Shown here: positions 11,831 through 21,449 of the stretch, piece by piece
Layout: the number at the start of each line of letters is the position of its first letter
How positions within the stretch are numbered: the stretch's first letter is position 1
Source of the DNA: Trissonchulus latispiculum
Lineage: Eukaryota > Nematoda > Enoplea > Enoplida > Ironidae
Assembly: GCA_030248195.1 (NCBI GenBank)
Contig: JASAND010019943.1
Span: 31,490 to 95,489, forward strand
Direction: 5' to 3'
Length of the DNA: 64,000 nucleotides
Program-made: the position numbers and the translations under genes
Notes under the pieces: generated by a model
Told to the model about the DNA's origin: nothing
The model's database searches: none
What the model saw: the letters and a program-made list of their open reading frames with translations, nothing else

Positions 11831-13391
11831 AGCTTACAAACGGCGAACTGTCAGGTGGTTCGGGGGAGTACCTCCATCACATTCCGGGGGTTGACCCATG
11901 GGTGTGGCCATAGGTGTAACGGAGATTCGCGGGGGGAGGGGCTCCTCCCAAAATCTTTTGGGGGTCCCCTCAGCATAGGTGTACCACCTGTTTGGGTTGG
12001 GGCTGGGGGGTGGAGTAAAAAGTCCAAATCTGGCTCGGGGGAGGTCTCAAAAATCGGAAATTTTCAAAAAACTGTACCCAAACCCAAACTGTACCCACAA
12101 TTTTCAGGTAAAAATAGCCCTTTTTGGACATAAAATCGACTATTTTTGATATAAATCTAGTAAAAACCACTCGTATTGTGTTTTAAAGCCTATTTTTTAG
12201 CGTTTTTAACTATTTTCAGCCAATTTTTTCAGAAAATTTTTGACAAATTGCAAAAATTTTTTCAAAAAATTTGTATTTTTCTCTTGTTTGGACCACATTT
12301 TAGGGGAGAGGGGGGTGTGAGCTCGCCTTGGGGGGGAGTAGTCGAGGTCGGGTAGGGGGGGTTGGCTTCGCCTTCTCGTAGGGGGGCGTCTCACATGGGG
12401 TAAACTGTATCTAGCCTGGTTATGCCCCTCAGGAGACCCCAAACCCCCCCTCCCCCCAAATTTTCATTTTTATGCCAAAAATCAATGGCGCAGTGCTGTC
12501 AACAACTGCAGGTCATACTGGGGAAATGTTTTGCCCTCCGACCACGCAATAGTAGTATTCAAGATTAGTTAGTTAAATTTATTCAGCCAATTAACATCAA
12601 CAATACAACTAAATTTTCACATAAGGGTTCCTAATTCACACAATACAGTCAAGAATATATTGTGTACATGTGGTTGGGGCGGGGGGTAATGGGCATAGGT
12701 GTAAGGCGGTTTGGGGGGGGGGGGTAGCCCCCCCGCATTTACTCAACCCCTACCCCCAGAAATTTTTGGAGGAGGGGGACGGCGCGAAAATTGGCCAAAA
12801 ATTGGGCATTTTTAGGGCATATTTTGCAAAAAAGTCCAAATTTTTGGCTTAACGTGTTTATTATCGCGAGAAATACACGTTTATAACGGTTTTATGGACT
12901 TCTAGAATCAAAATTGGCCTTATTCTGGACTCAGAAACATGTTGGCAATCAAGTTTTCGAGTTTAAAAACACTGTCTAATGTTAAAATTACTTCATGGTT
13001 AGATGTTTTTCGGCATTAGCAATGGCTGAAAATGCGATTTTTGGCATAAAAATAGAAAAATTATTTGGGGGAGGTTTGGGGGGGGGCATAGGTGTACCTT
13101 GAGAAAATGTTGGGGGAGAGGGTAGCCGAAATTAGGGTGGGTGGGGTCAGCCGTTTTGAGGTGGGGTGGGGTCCGGAAAAATCGAATTTGGGGGGGGTAA
13201 AAAATTTTTTCGTCAAAAATTCGCAAAAAATTTTCAGAAAAAATTCGCAAATTTGCTAAAAAAGCGTTATTTCCAACTAAAAATCAACAATATTTCTTCA
13301 TTTTTGCAAAACACTTGGATTTTTTGCAAAAATTTCGAATTTGAGGCAAAATTTTCAGAATTTTGAGGGTGGGGTCTGGCAAATTTGGGTG
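11831..13391. mobile_element. Cluster of CATAGGTGTA / G-run element copies
   Basis: Copies of CATAGGTGTA or its variants lie near 11908, 11976, 12690 and 13088. Each is followed by G homopolymers and then by A/T-rich runs such as AAAATTTTT. The 12540-13090 part reappears inverted at 28700-29260 and directly near 16490-16880. Open frames here are compositional artefacts of the G runs. Confidence 0.6.
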
Positions 13392-13714
13392 GGTGGTAAA
13401 AAAGGTAAAGGTTTACCCCAGGAGATATCTCCGTCCTGCCACAGGACATGGGGTGCCGGTGCCCATCCCCGGATTCTCAGCCGTAGAGCCAGGAGTGTCA
13501 CCTCAAATGATGACTGCATCCGTGGAAGGGGGGGCCGGCCCTTCTGCACAGACTTCCCACCGTAGTGGTACCCATTTACCGACCAGTTAAGGATAGATAG
13601 CTGGGTTGGCTAGAGTCGGGAAAGCTTTGTGGCCTCCGGGGATCGAACTACCGACCGTAAGGTCGCAAGTTCTGACCAGCGCCTTAGACCACTCGGCCAT
13701 CCCGACACATGGGG
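13392..13714 (-). mobile_element. tRNA-derived SINE with TTTACC tail
   Basis: Read on the minus strand it begins at 13714 with a class-II tRNA-like head (GGATGGCCGAGTGGTCTAAG, the A-box region; GTTCGATCC, the B box). A body and a tail of CTTTACC/T-rich sequence at 13392-13415 follow. The body core is shared with the copies at 50557-50748, 60577-60775 and 62730-62925. The head resembles tRNA-Leu/Ser; the anticodon stem is degenerate, so it is not a functional tRNA. Confidence 0.75.
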
Positions 13715-14254
13715 TCTGGGATTTGGCCATTTGGGGGTGGGGTCTGCCTCCAAAATTTCGAGGGTGGGGTCGGCACTGTTCCATTTGGGGGGAGGGGTCC
13801 CCCCATCCCCATAGTTTCCCTGGAAATTCTGGTTGGGGGGGGCAAACTTCGAAAATTTGGTGGTCGACCCCCGAAAAGTGATGGGGAGTGCCCCCCCGGA
13901 CCCCCCCCCCAAAATTCGGACCTCAGAAAATTCAAAAAATGGCCTAAAAACGCAAAATTTTCTGTATTTTAACGCTTTTTTTTGTCAAAACAAGGCTTGT
14001 TTTTATCGTTTTAGGCGTTTTTACACCGTTTTAAACCGATTTTAAGCCAAAATTTGAGAAAAAAATTTCAAAAAATGACCAATTTTTAGCTAAATTTAGC
14101 TAACTTTTTGGCCCCAAAAAGTGCTGGGGGGGGGTTGGGGGGGAACCAAAAGTGGGGGGAAAGTATATAAATCTGGGAGGGGGTAAAGTTGGTCGAAAAT
14201 TTTGGAGGCGGGGGAATATACCCCCCAACCCCCCCCTAGGGACACTATGCCCAC
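13715..14254. repeat. G-run repeat paralogous to 30105-30650
   Basis: It opens with GGGGTCTGGGATTTGGCC. The closely similar sequence at 30105 runs in parallel for about 500 bp, including the segment ending in TTTTGGCCCCAAAAAGTGCTGG-like sequence. Inverted relatives occur at 37170-37640. No coding function. Confidence 0.55.
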
Positions 14255-15859
14255 CCCATATAGGTGTATATACCACCTGTTTGGGTTGGGGGGGGGGAGT
14301 AGAAGGTCCAAATTCGGCGCGGGGGACCCCACCCAAATCCGAAATTTGGGGGGGGGGGAGGACCCCCCTAAACTATACCCAAGTTTTTTAGCTAAAAATG
14401 CTCCTTTTTCGATGTACAGTACATTAAACGTATAGAGGTAGGGGAAAAAACCAAGGTAGTCACTTTTTGGACTCTGCAGAACTACCCAGTGGAGCAATCC
14501 GGCTATAAATTATTTTCTTATCAAGCCCTGTCTAGACTGTCATTTTGGTAATATAAATCGCCTCTCTAGGTCCTGTCGTTAATTAGTAATTAACGGTTAA
14601 TTAGCCGGGGTAAAAAAACCAATGGCGGGGAAAAACCAACCGATGGGAAAAAAACCAACCCCAGTTTTCGGTCAGGGTAACTCATATTAGCGATTTTATG
14701 CATGCGACAGGTAAAATCGGCGTCGCTGACTTCATAGCTGCAGTTATTTTTGCGATATTCCTCATAATAAGTGAGAAAATCAAACATCAAAATTTGCAGC
14801 ATCAACTGGCTAGGTTTCATCAAATTTGCCAGTTTCTATGTTAAAATGCAAAAATTTGTAAATCTTTCGAAATTCGATGAAATAAATTAAAATAAACGTT
14901 GTTTCAGTGTTTTTTCGCGTATTTCTTTGTCCCAGAGTACTGTTTGGCCGCTTTAGCTGAGCCAAACAGCTGATCCGCCGAAACGCGGTTTTTACCGGCT
15001 AGCACAAAATTGCCAAGTTCAAATGCAATTTTGAGCTGTTCACGTGAAAGAACGCATTAAACTTGCTATGTGGATGACTTTTGAGCAACTAAGAACCATT
15101 TTTGGGAGTTTGGCAGCAAAAACAAAAATTGGTTTTTTCCCACCCCTTGGTTTTTTTCCCATTTTGTAAAAATTCTGCTGGCAGCTTGGCAAGCGTCGCA
15201 GGAAGGTGAGACCGACATTTTTGGAAAGAGCACATGTTGTTCTCATAGAAACTATTAAAAGTTATTATCTAACTGCTATGGAAAATTTTTTACAGACCTT
15301 CAAAAATAGGCAAATTTTGAATTTTTGGGGGGTCAAAAATGCTAAAATTTTTAAAATGTCACAAAATGCTCAAAAGTGGTCCGATTTAGCTCAAATTTGG
15401 TGTGGTAGGTGGGATGGGCCCTACCAACTTGCATGCAAAATTTGAGCCCGCTAGCTCATCCCCATCGCCCAAACGGGGGGTTGGTTTTTTCCCCACCACT
15501 TGCGGGTTGGTTTTTTTTCCCCGACCTCTATACTCAAAAGCTTCTGTCAATAGTTTTCGTATGCGAAAATAGGGCTTGAAAATTGACAAATTTGTACTAA
15601 AATATGTCCAAATTAGCCCAGATTGTGGTTCATAATTGCGTATATTACCTTTTAATTGCTATAAATAATCATCTTTAGCTGTTTATAGGTGATTTATAGC
15701 ATATTTCTCTAATTTTTTTGAAAAAGTTTCAGAAGTGGAAAAAATTTTTTTCAAAAATTTTGCATTGTTTACTTGGTTTGGACCCAATTTTAGGGGGGAG
15801 TGGGGTTTGACCTCGGCTTGGGGGGGGTCTCACAGGGGGCAAACTGTAGCCTGGTACAC
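14255..15859. mobile_element. CATAGGTGTA-family element split by a TA-target element
   Basis: The left part (14255-14432) and the right part (15531-15859) match the two halves of the intact copy at 17226-17780. The halves meet at the sequence AAACGTACTCAAAAGC, which is uninterrupted in that copy. The 1.1-kb insert at 14433-15530 separates them here. Confidence 0.65.
14433..15530. mobile_element. TA-target element with inverted TAGAGGT-GGGG ends
   Basis: It starts TAGAGGTAGGGGAAAAAACC and ends with the inverted form GGTTTT...CCCCGACCTCTA, with TA on both sides (14431-14432 and 15531-15532). The empty site is present at about 17385 in the intact host element. Subterminal GGGGAAAAAACC modules repeat at each end. 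It is about 1.1 kb and non-coding. Confidence 0.75.
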
Positions 15860-16350
15860 CTATGCCCACCCCCCCCGGTACACCTATGGGGGGGGCTGTG
15901 GGCTCATAGGTGAACCAGGCTACAGTTTACCCCCTGTGAGACCCCCCCACGGAAAGGCCAGACCCCCCTCCCCCCCTACCCGGCCTCAACTACTCCCCCC
16001 CAAGCCGAGCTCAAACCCCCCTCCCCCCTAAAACTGGGTCCAAACCAAGTAAAAAATGCAAAATTTTTGAAAAAATTTTTTGCAATTTCTGAAAATTTTT
16101 GAAAAAAATTCGCAAAAATGGATGTACATCAGCTATAAACAGCTAAAGATTGTTATTTATAGCAATTAAAAGGTAATATACGCAATTATAATTCACAATC
16201 TGGCCTAATTTAGGCATATTTTAGCACAAATTTGTTAATTTTCAATCCCTATTTTAGCATACGAATGCTATTGACAGAGACTTTTGAGTACGTTTTATGT
16301 ACTGTACATCGAAAAAGGACCATTTTAAGCTAAAAAACCTTGGGTACAGT
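15860..16350. mobile_element. Inverted second copy of the CATAGGTGTA element, head-to-head with the first
   Basis: From 15906 (CATAGGTGAACCAGGC) to about 16345 the sequence is the reverse complement of 15531-15859 plus the flank near 14390. Together they form a palindrome of about 800 bp centred near 15885. Confidence 0.65.
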
Positions 16351-17217
16351 TATGGGGGGCATAGGTGTAAGGTGGGGGGGGGGGTTGGGGGCCCCCCAAG
16401 CCTTTTTTCAATTTCAACCCTCCCCCAAAACTTTTTGGGGGGGACGTCCCCCCCCCCCAACTGGGGGGGGGGGGGGTAGTCGCGCCGAAGGCGTAACTAA
16501 CAAATGGCCTTTTTAAAATTGGGTATTTTTAGGATAAATTTTGAAAAAATTTTCAAAAATGTCCAAATTTTTGGCTTAAACTGTTTATTATTATGGGAAA
16601 TACACGTTTTTAACTGTATTATGGATCTTATGACTCAATATTGTCCTTATTTTGGACTTGGAAACATGTTGGCAATCAAGTTTTTGAGTTTAAAACCACT
16701 GTCTAATGTTAAAATTACTTTATGGTTAGATGTTTTTTATCATTAGAAACGGCTGAAAATGCGATTTTTGGCATAAAAAATGAAAAAATTTTTTGGGGGA
16801 GGGTTGGGGGGGTCGCCTGGGGGGGGGGGTTGGGGGGGGGTCGCCAGAGGGGGCCCCCCCCAGAAAATGTTGGGGGGGAGCCTCCCCCACCCCAAATCTC
16901 CGTTACACCTATGATGGGGGGGGTCCCCCTCCCCCAAATTTCGGATTTTGGTGGGGTCCCCCGAGCCAAATTTGGAGCTTCTACTTCCCCCCCAACCCAA
17001 ACAGGTGGTACACCTATGTGTGGGCTTGGGGGGTTCTAAAAAGGGGCCCCCCAAAATTCCGGTAGAGGGGCCTGCTCCCCCAACCCAAATCCCCGTTACA
17101 CCTGATGGTGGGCCCCCCCATGAAATCATTGAGTAGTTTTAACATTAGACAGTGTTTTTAAACTCGAAAACTTGATTGCCAACATGTTTATGAGTCCAGA
17201 ATAAGGTCAATATTGAG
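16351..17217. mobile_element. Further CATAGGTGTA / G-run copies
   Basis: CATAGGTGTA-type motifs lie near 16357, 16906, 17010 and 17098, in both orientations, between G or C tracts up to about 13 long. The 16490-16800 segment matches 12770-13060 and, inverted, 28800-29110. Confidence 0.55.
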
Positions 17218-17225
17218 TCTAGAAG

Positions 17226-17780
17226 CATAGGTGTACCACCTGTTTGGGTTGGGGGGGGAGTAGAAGGTCCAAATTTGGCTCGGGGGACCCCACCCCACCC
17301 AAATCCGAAATTTGGGGGGGAGGACCCCCCTAAACTGTACCCAAGTTTTTTTAGCTAAAAATGCTCCTTTTTCGATGTACAGTACATTAAACGTACTCAA
17401 AAGCTTCTGTTAATAGTTTTCGTATGTGAAAATAGGGCTTGAAAATTGACAAAATTGTACTAAAATATGCCTAAATTAGCCCAGATTGTGGTTTATAATT
17501 GCGTGTTACCTTTTAATTGCTATAAATGACCATCTTTAGCTGTTTATAGGTGATTTATAGCCTATTTTTCTAATTTTTTTCAAAAATTTTCAGAAGTTGC
17601 AAAAAATTTTTTCAAAAATTTTGCATTTTTTACTTGGTTTGGACCCAATTTTAGGGGGGGAGGGGGGTTTGAGCTCGGCTTGGGGGGGGGAGTAGTTGAG
17701 GTCGGGTAGGGGGGGAGGGGGGTCTGGCCTCTCCGTGGGGGGGTCTCACAGGGGATAAACTGTAGCCTGGTACACCTATG
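17226..17780. mobile_element. Intact CATAGGTGTACCA-TIR element with 8-bp duplication (hAT-like)
   Basis: The termini are CATAGGTGTACCA and its complement. The flanks are TCTAGAAG (17218-17225) and TCTAGAAA (17781-17788), 7 of 8 identical. The empty site is readable in reverse near 12890-12920 (GACTTCTAGAATC). This copy defines the boundaries of the G-run family. It carries no transposase. Confidence 0.8.
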
Positions 17781-17788
17781 TCTAGAAA

Positions 17789-18295
17789 GAAGTCCATAAA
17801 ACCGTTATGAACGTGTATTGCTCGCGATAATAAACACGTTAAGCCTAAAAATGCCCAATTTTCGGCCAATTTTCGCGCCTTCGGCGGCCGGCGCGACTAC
17901 CCCCCCGGGGGGACCGGGGCCCCCAAAAATTTCTGGGGGGGGTTGGAAAAATGGCGGGGGGGTTGCCCCCAAAACCCCCCCCCCAATCACACCTATGGGC
18001 CACCCCACTTTTCGGTTCCCCTCTCCACTTTTCGGAGATACTTTTTGGCAAGCCCCCACCCACTTTTTTGGGGGGTCGCCCAAAGTGTCAAAAATTATAT
18101 AGGTTTCTGAGGTCAAATTTTCAAAAATTTTCTCAATTGTTAGCTAATTTATGACCTTATAAGCTCATTTTAAGCTTAAAAACAGCGATTTTTTGCGTTT
18201 TAACCTTAAAAATGCTAATTTTTCGATAAAAATTTCGGTATATCTTTACCTTTGACTGTGACCTTCAAAACCCTAAAAAAATGCCAGAGTAGTGC
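17789..18295. other. Older repeat flank and a further G-run segment
   Basis: 17789-17870 is the paralogue of 12840-12910 and 28970-29040 that hosts the element just upstream. 17880-18080 is C/G-run sequence with ACACCTATG near 17990. The remainder is AT-rich and unassigned. Confidence 0.4.
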
Positions 18296-18440
18296 TAAAT
18301 TCAAAATAATCATCAAAATCTAGATCAACAAGACTATGCACAATTTTATAAACCAGCACCAAATCTTTAACCATTCGTCTTTATTCCAGTGAAGGAAGCT
18401 TTAATTTCTCGAGTCTTTGAGGATAAGATAAATTCTTTAA

Positions 18441-19711
18441 GGTGGCGCTTGCATTATCGGGTTTATTGATGTAAAAATTGGACAGATTGTTAAATTTTGA
18501 CGAAATACGAAGAAGTGGGTCTAGTTTGGTTACCGAACAATTTCAGGGCGAAATTTCAGCAACTGAGAACACGTGATTGGGTAGCTACCATTATGGCTTA
18601 GAACATAGAAATTTTATTAAAGCTTCGTATAATAGTTTGGAATACGCTCGGTGAAAGAGCATAAAAAAGCTTCCGCTTTCCGCATTAACAACGCTTCTTT
18701 TAGCTCCCTCAATTGACGTCAGCGTGCACGCTTGCATAAATTGAAAAATCCAGCAGGTTATACCCATTTTGCTTGAATTGTGCGATGACATATATATGCT
18801 CCTAAGCTGATATGTAAAGATGCTGGCTTGGCTGTTATCATTTCTGGCTTTCTCTTGGACAAAAGTTCCCAAATTCAGTTTCCCTGAAACTTTCAGGATT
18901 GCTTAACTGTTGTTGATCACAATCAGAAGTGGATGTAGACTGTATACGAAAGTTTGAAAACTTTTCAATTTTCCTCAATTTTTCACTCTATTCAGTTCAA
19001 TCCCGAAGAGTTTACACAAAGAGGCTACGCAAAGTAGAGAACAATGGTCTACGCCAAGATTCTGCCATTACGTATTATATACACAAGACAATGGCTGATT
19101 ACTGATTAATCATCAAGCAGTCATCAAAAGGCAGCAAATTCCAGCAGAAATGAATTCCACAGGGTTTTTATTGATGCGTTTGCGTCGCATTTGTTTATAA
19201 TTTTATGAAATACACTAGGAAACTTATTAAAAGCATAATGTATGCGTAAAACAGAAGCGACTAGTGCAAAATGTTTCAAATTTATTTTCTCATAAATGCT
19301 TCAACCAAGCTTGCTCAAATTTTGCATGTACGTTTATTGGTGAAGTGTGCAGGGCAATTTTTTTAGTTTTTATTTAACATCTATATTCCGTGAAATATTG
19401 AGTTTCAAAGATTTGAACATAAATAACTGTCTTAAAATTGCATAAATCGAGAAACTGAAAGAATTGGCCTTGCACTAGGTTTATTCATACACTTGTGCAA
19501 AATTTGAGCTAATTTCATTTAGCCGTTTATGAGTGACACTGTTTTGAAAATTTAAACTTATCCCTGTTGTGTAGGTCGCAAGCCAAGCACTGGATTCATC
19601 ATATTCTATAAATCGCGAGTATTTGACACCAGCTACCACTGCTGAAAGTTTGAAACGGATTGGTTGACAACTGAACTCAGGAGAAGCGGTCCCGATAATG
19701 CAAGCGCCCCC
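18441..19711. mobile_element. TTAA-flanked element, family A copy 1
   Basis: It starts GGTGGCGCTTGCATTATCGG and ends with the inverted form, finishing GCAAGCGCCCCC, between TTAA at 18437-18440 and 19712-19715. A 480-bp repeat (18671-19146) replaces or interrupts the central part found in other family A copies. Non-coding. The superfamily is TTAA-targeting (piggyBac or Kolobok type); undecided. Confidence 0.75.
18671..19146 (+). repeat. 480-bp dispersed repeat, copy 1
   Basis: It is present inverted at 44081-44546, and in part at 45216-45431. Here it sits inside family A copy 1, between segments that are closer together in family A copy 3. No inverted termini or coding potential are evident. 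Confidence 0.65.
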
Positions 19712-19715
19712 TTAA

Positions 19716-20228
19716 GCTAGGGAATTCGACGAAACACCATTTTAGCAAAACTGCGATTATTTTGTTCTGAACATCGATTTCTCATAAACTACCCAATGCA
19801 TTTGTATGATTTTTGGCTGGATGAAAACTTGCACTATTGAGGAGGGACATTTTTTGGTTTGATCTAAAACATCTCCAGTTCCGAGAAAACTGAATACAAA
19901 GTTGCAAAATTTCGTCTCACCGCGCATTTCCCAGATATTCTGGAGCATTGAGGTTTGTTGAGTTAAACCCAAAAATGTCGCTCGGCCCATATGTCCTACA
20001 TATCATGGCACGAGAAAAAATTTTTGGTCTATATTCAGCCTATCAGACGTCAGTATGTCAGAAAAGTTTTGAGTTTTGTGCTAATTTTGCTAGTTTCGTA
20101 AGCTCATGGGAATGTATAGATTATAAGCTGTAAAACAAATGTAGGCTCTTTCCAACTCCAAAAATTGCGGAAGTAAAAACGTTTAAAAACAGCACCGCAA
20201 AAGCACTGCACAAAAGGATACCACCACC
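19716..20228. mobile_element. Truncated family C TTAA element
   Basis: The sequence parallels 20862-21428 of the intact family C element, including AAACTACCCAATG and the end GCACAAAAGGATACC. It ends at TTAA (20229-20232). The 5' half is missing and is replaced by family A copy 1. Confidence 0.65.
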
Positions 20229-20416
20229 TTAAGGTAGCGCTTGCATAATCGGGATTATCGATGTAAGTTTTGGACAGATTGCTCAATTTTTTAGAAATCC
20301 TAACTGAGTGTAGTCTGGCTAGAGGATTATCTTGTGACAAAATTTCGGCTTCTGGAAACCCTTGATTGGATAGCTACCTTCATGGCTTGGAAAATCAAAA
20401 TATTATTTGAGCTTAA

Positions 20417-21428
20417 GGTGCTGGTATCGCTTTGTGTAAATTCGACCCTACAATCTTCAATTCTTCATGACAGTGGATGAAACTTTCCAAATACATTATT
20501 TTCGTGCTCTTTAACATTCTGGGACCAGTCCCGGATTTTTAGGTGCAAAGATAAGAAAGTTTTGGTTTTCGCCCTTATTCTCTCAGTACATAGTCGCTAC
20601 ACAGGATTGGTTGTTATGGCTGGAAAGAGGGCACCAAAATGAACATTTTTGCTTTTACAACTTTTGAGCTACCTCTAGTGGTTAAGGCAGTACAAGCCAA
20701 AAACTACTTTTGGGGTCAAAAACTGGCCATTTTTGAAGAAATCGGTTTTTTCAAAATTACTGCCAAATCTTACAGACAATTTTGGCTGATTTATACTCAA
20801 ACGATACACCGTCGAATTGCGCATTTTATCAATACCTATTCGCTGGAGTTCGTTGCTTTAAGCTGGAGAATTCACCGAAAAACCAGTTTGGCAAAATTGC
20901 GATTATTTTGTTTTGAAACATTGATTTCTCAAAAAACTACCCAATGGATTCGCGTGATTTTTTTGGCTGAATGAAAATTCGCCCTATTGGTGGAGGGACA
21001 ATTTTCTTGGTTTGAGCTAAAACAGCTCCAGGTGTGAGAAAACTGAATAGAAAGTTGCGAAATTTCGTGTCATCGCGCATTTGCCGGATTTTCTGGAGTA
21101 TTGAGACTTGCTGAGCCAAATCCAAAAAAATGTCCCTCGGCCCACATGTCCTTCATATCATGGCACAAGAAGAATTTTTGGCCGATTCCACAGTTTTGAG
21201 AAATCGATGTTCAAAAATTTTTGGTCTATATTCAGTCTGTCAGATGTCAGCATGTCGACAATTTTTTGCTATTTTTTGCCAATTTTGCTAGTTTCTTAAG
21301 CTCATGTTAATGTACAGATTATGAGCTTTAAAACGATGTATAAAGCTATTTCCAACTCCCAAAATTGCGAAAGTTACAGCGTTTCCAAAAGTCACGACAA
21401 AAGCACTGCACAAAAGGATACCAGCACC
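20417..21428. mobile_element. Family C TTAA element inside family A copy 2
   Basis: It starts GGTGCTGGTATCGC and ends in the inverted form GGATACCAGCACC, flanked by TTAA at 20413-20416 and 21429-21432. Joining the flanks restores a sequence like the uninterrupted segment of family A copy 1 near 18615-18660. No transposase is seen. Confidence 0.7.
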
Positions 21429-21449
21429 TTAACACGATATATTTGAAAG

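Noticed and set aside
13630..13714. Functional tRNA-Leu on the minus strand
   Set aside because: The anticodon stem does not form a proper 5-bp stem with a 7-nt loop, and the sequence continues into a SINE body and tail.
13587..13972. Several overlapping open frames of 60-100 codons on both strands
   Set aside because: They are rich in Gly, Pro and Trp because of G/C runs and the SINE, overlap each other on both strands, and have no motif or splice context.
16715..17139. Overlapping Gly/Pro-rich open frames up to 128 codons
   Set aside because: They are products of G/C homopolymers in transposon copies, with no independent support.
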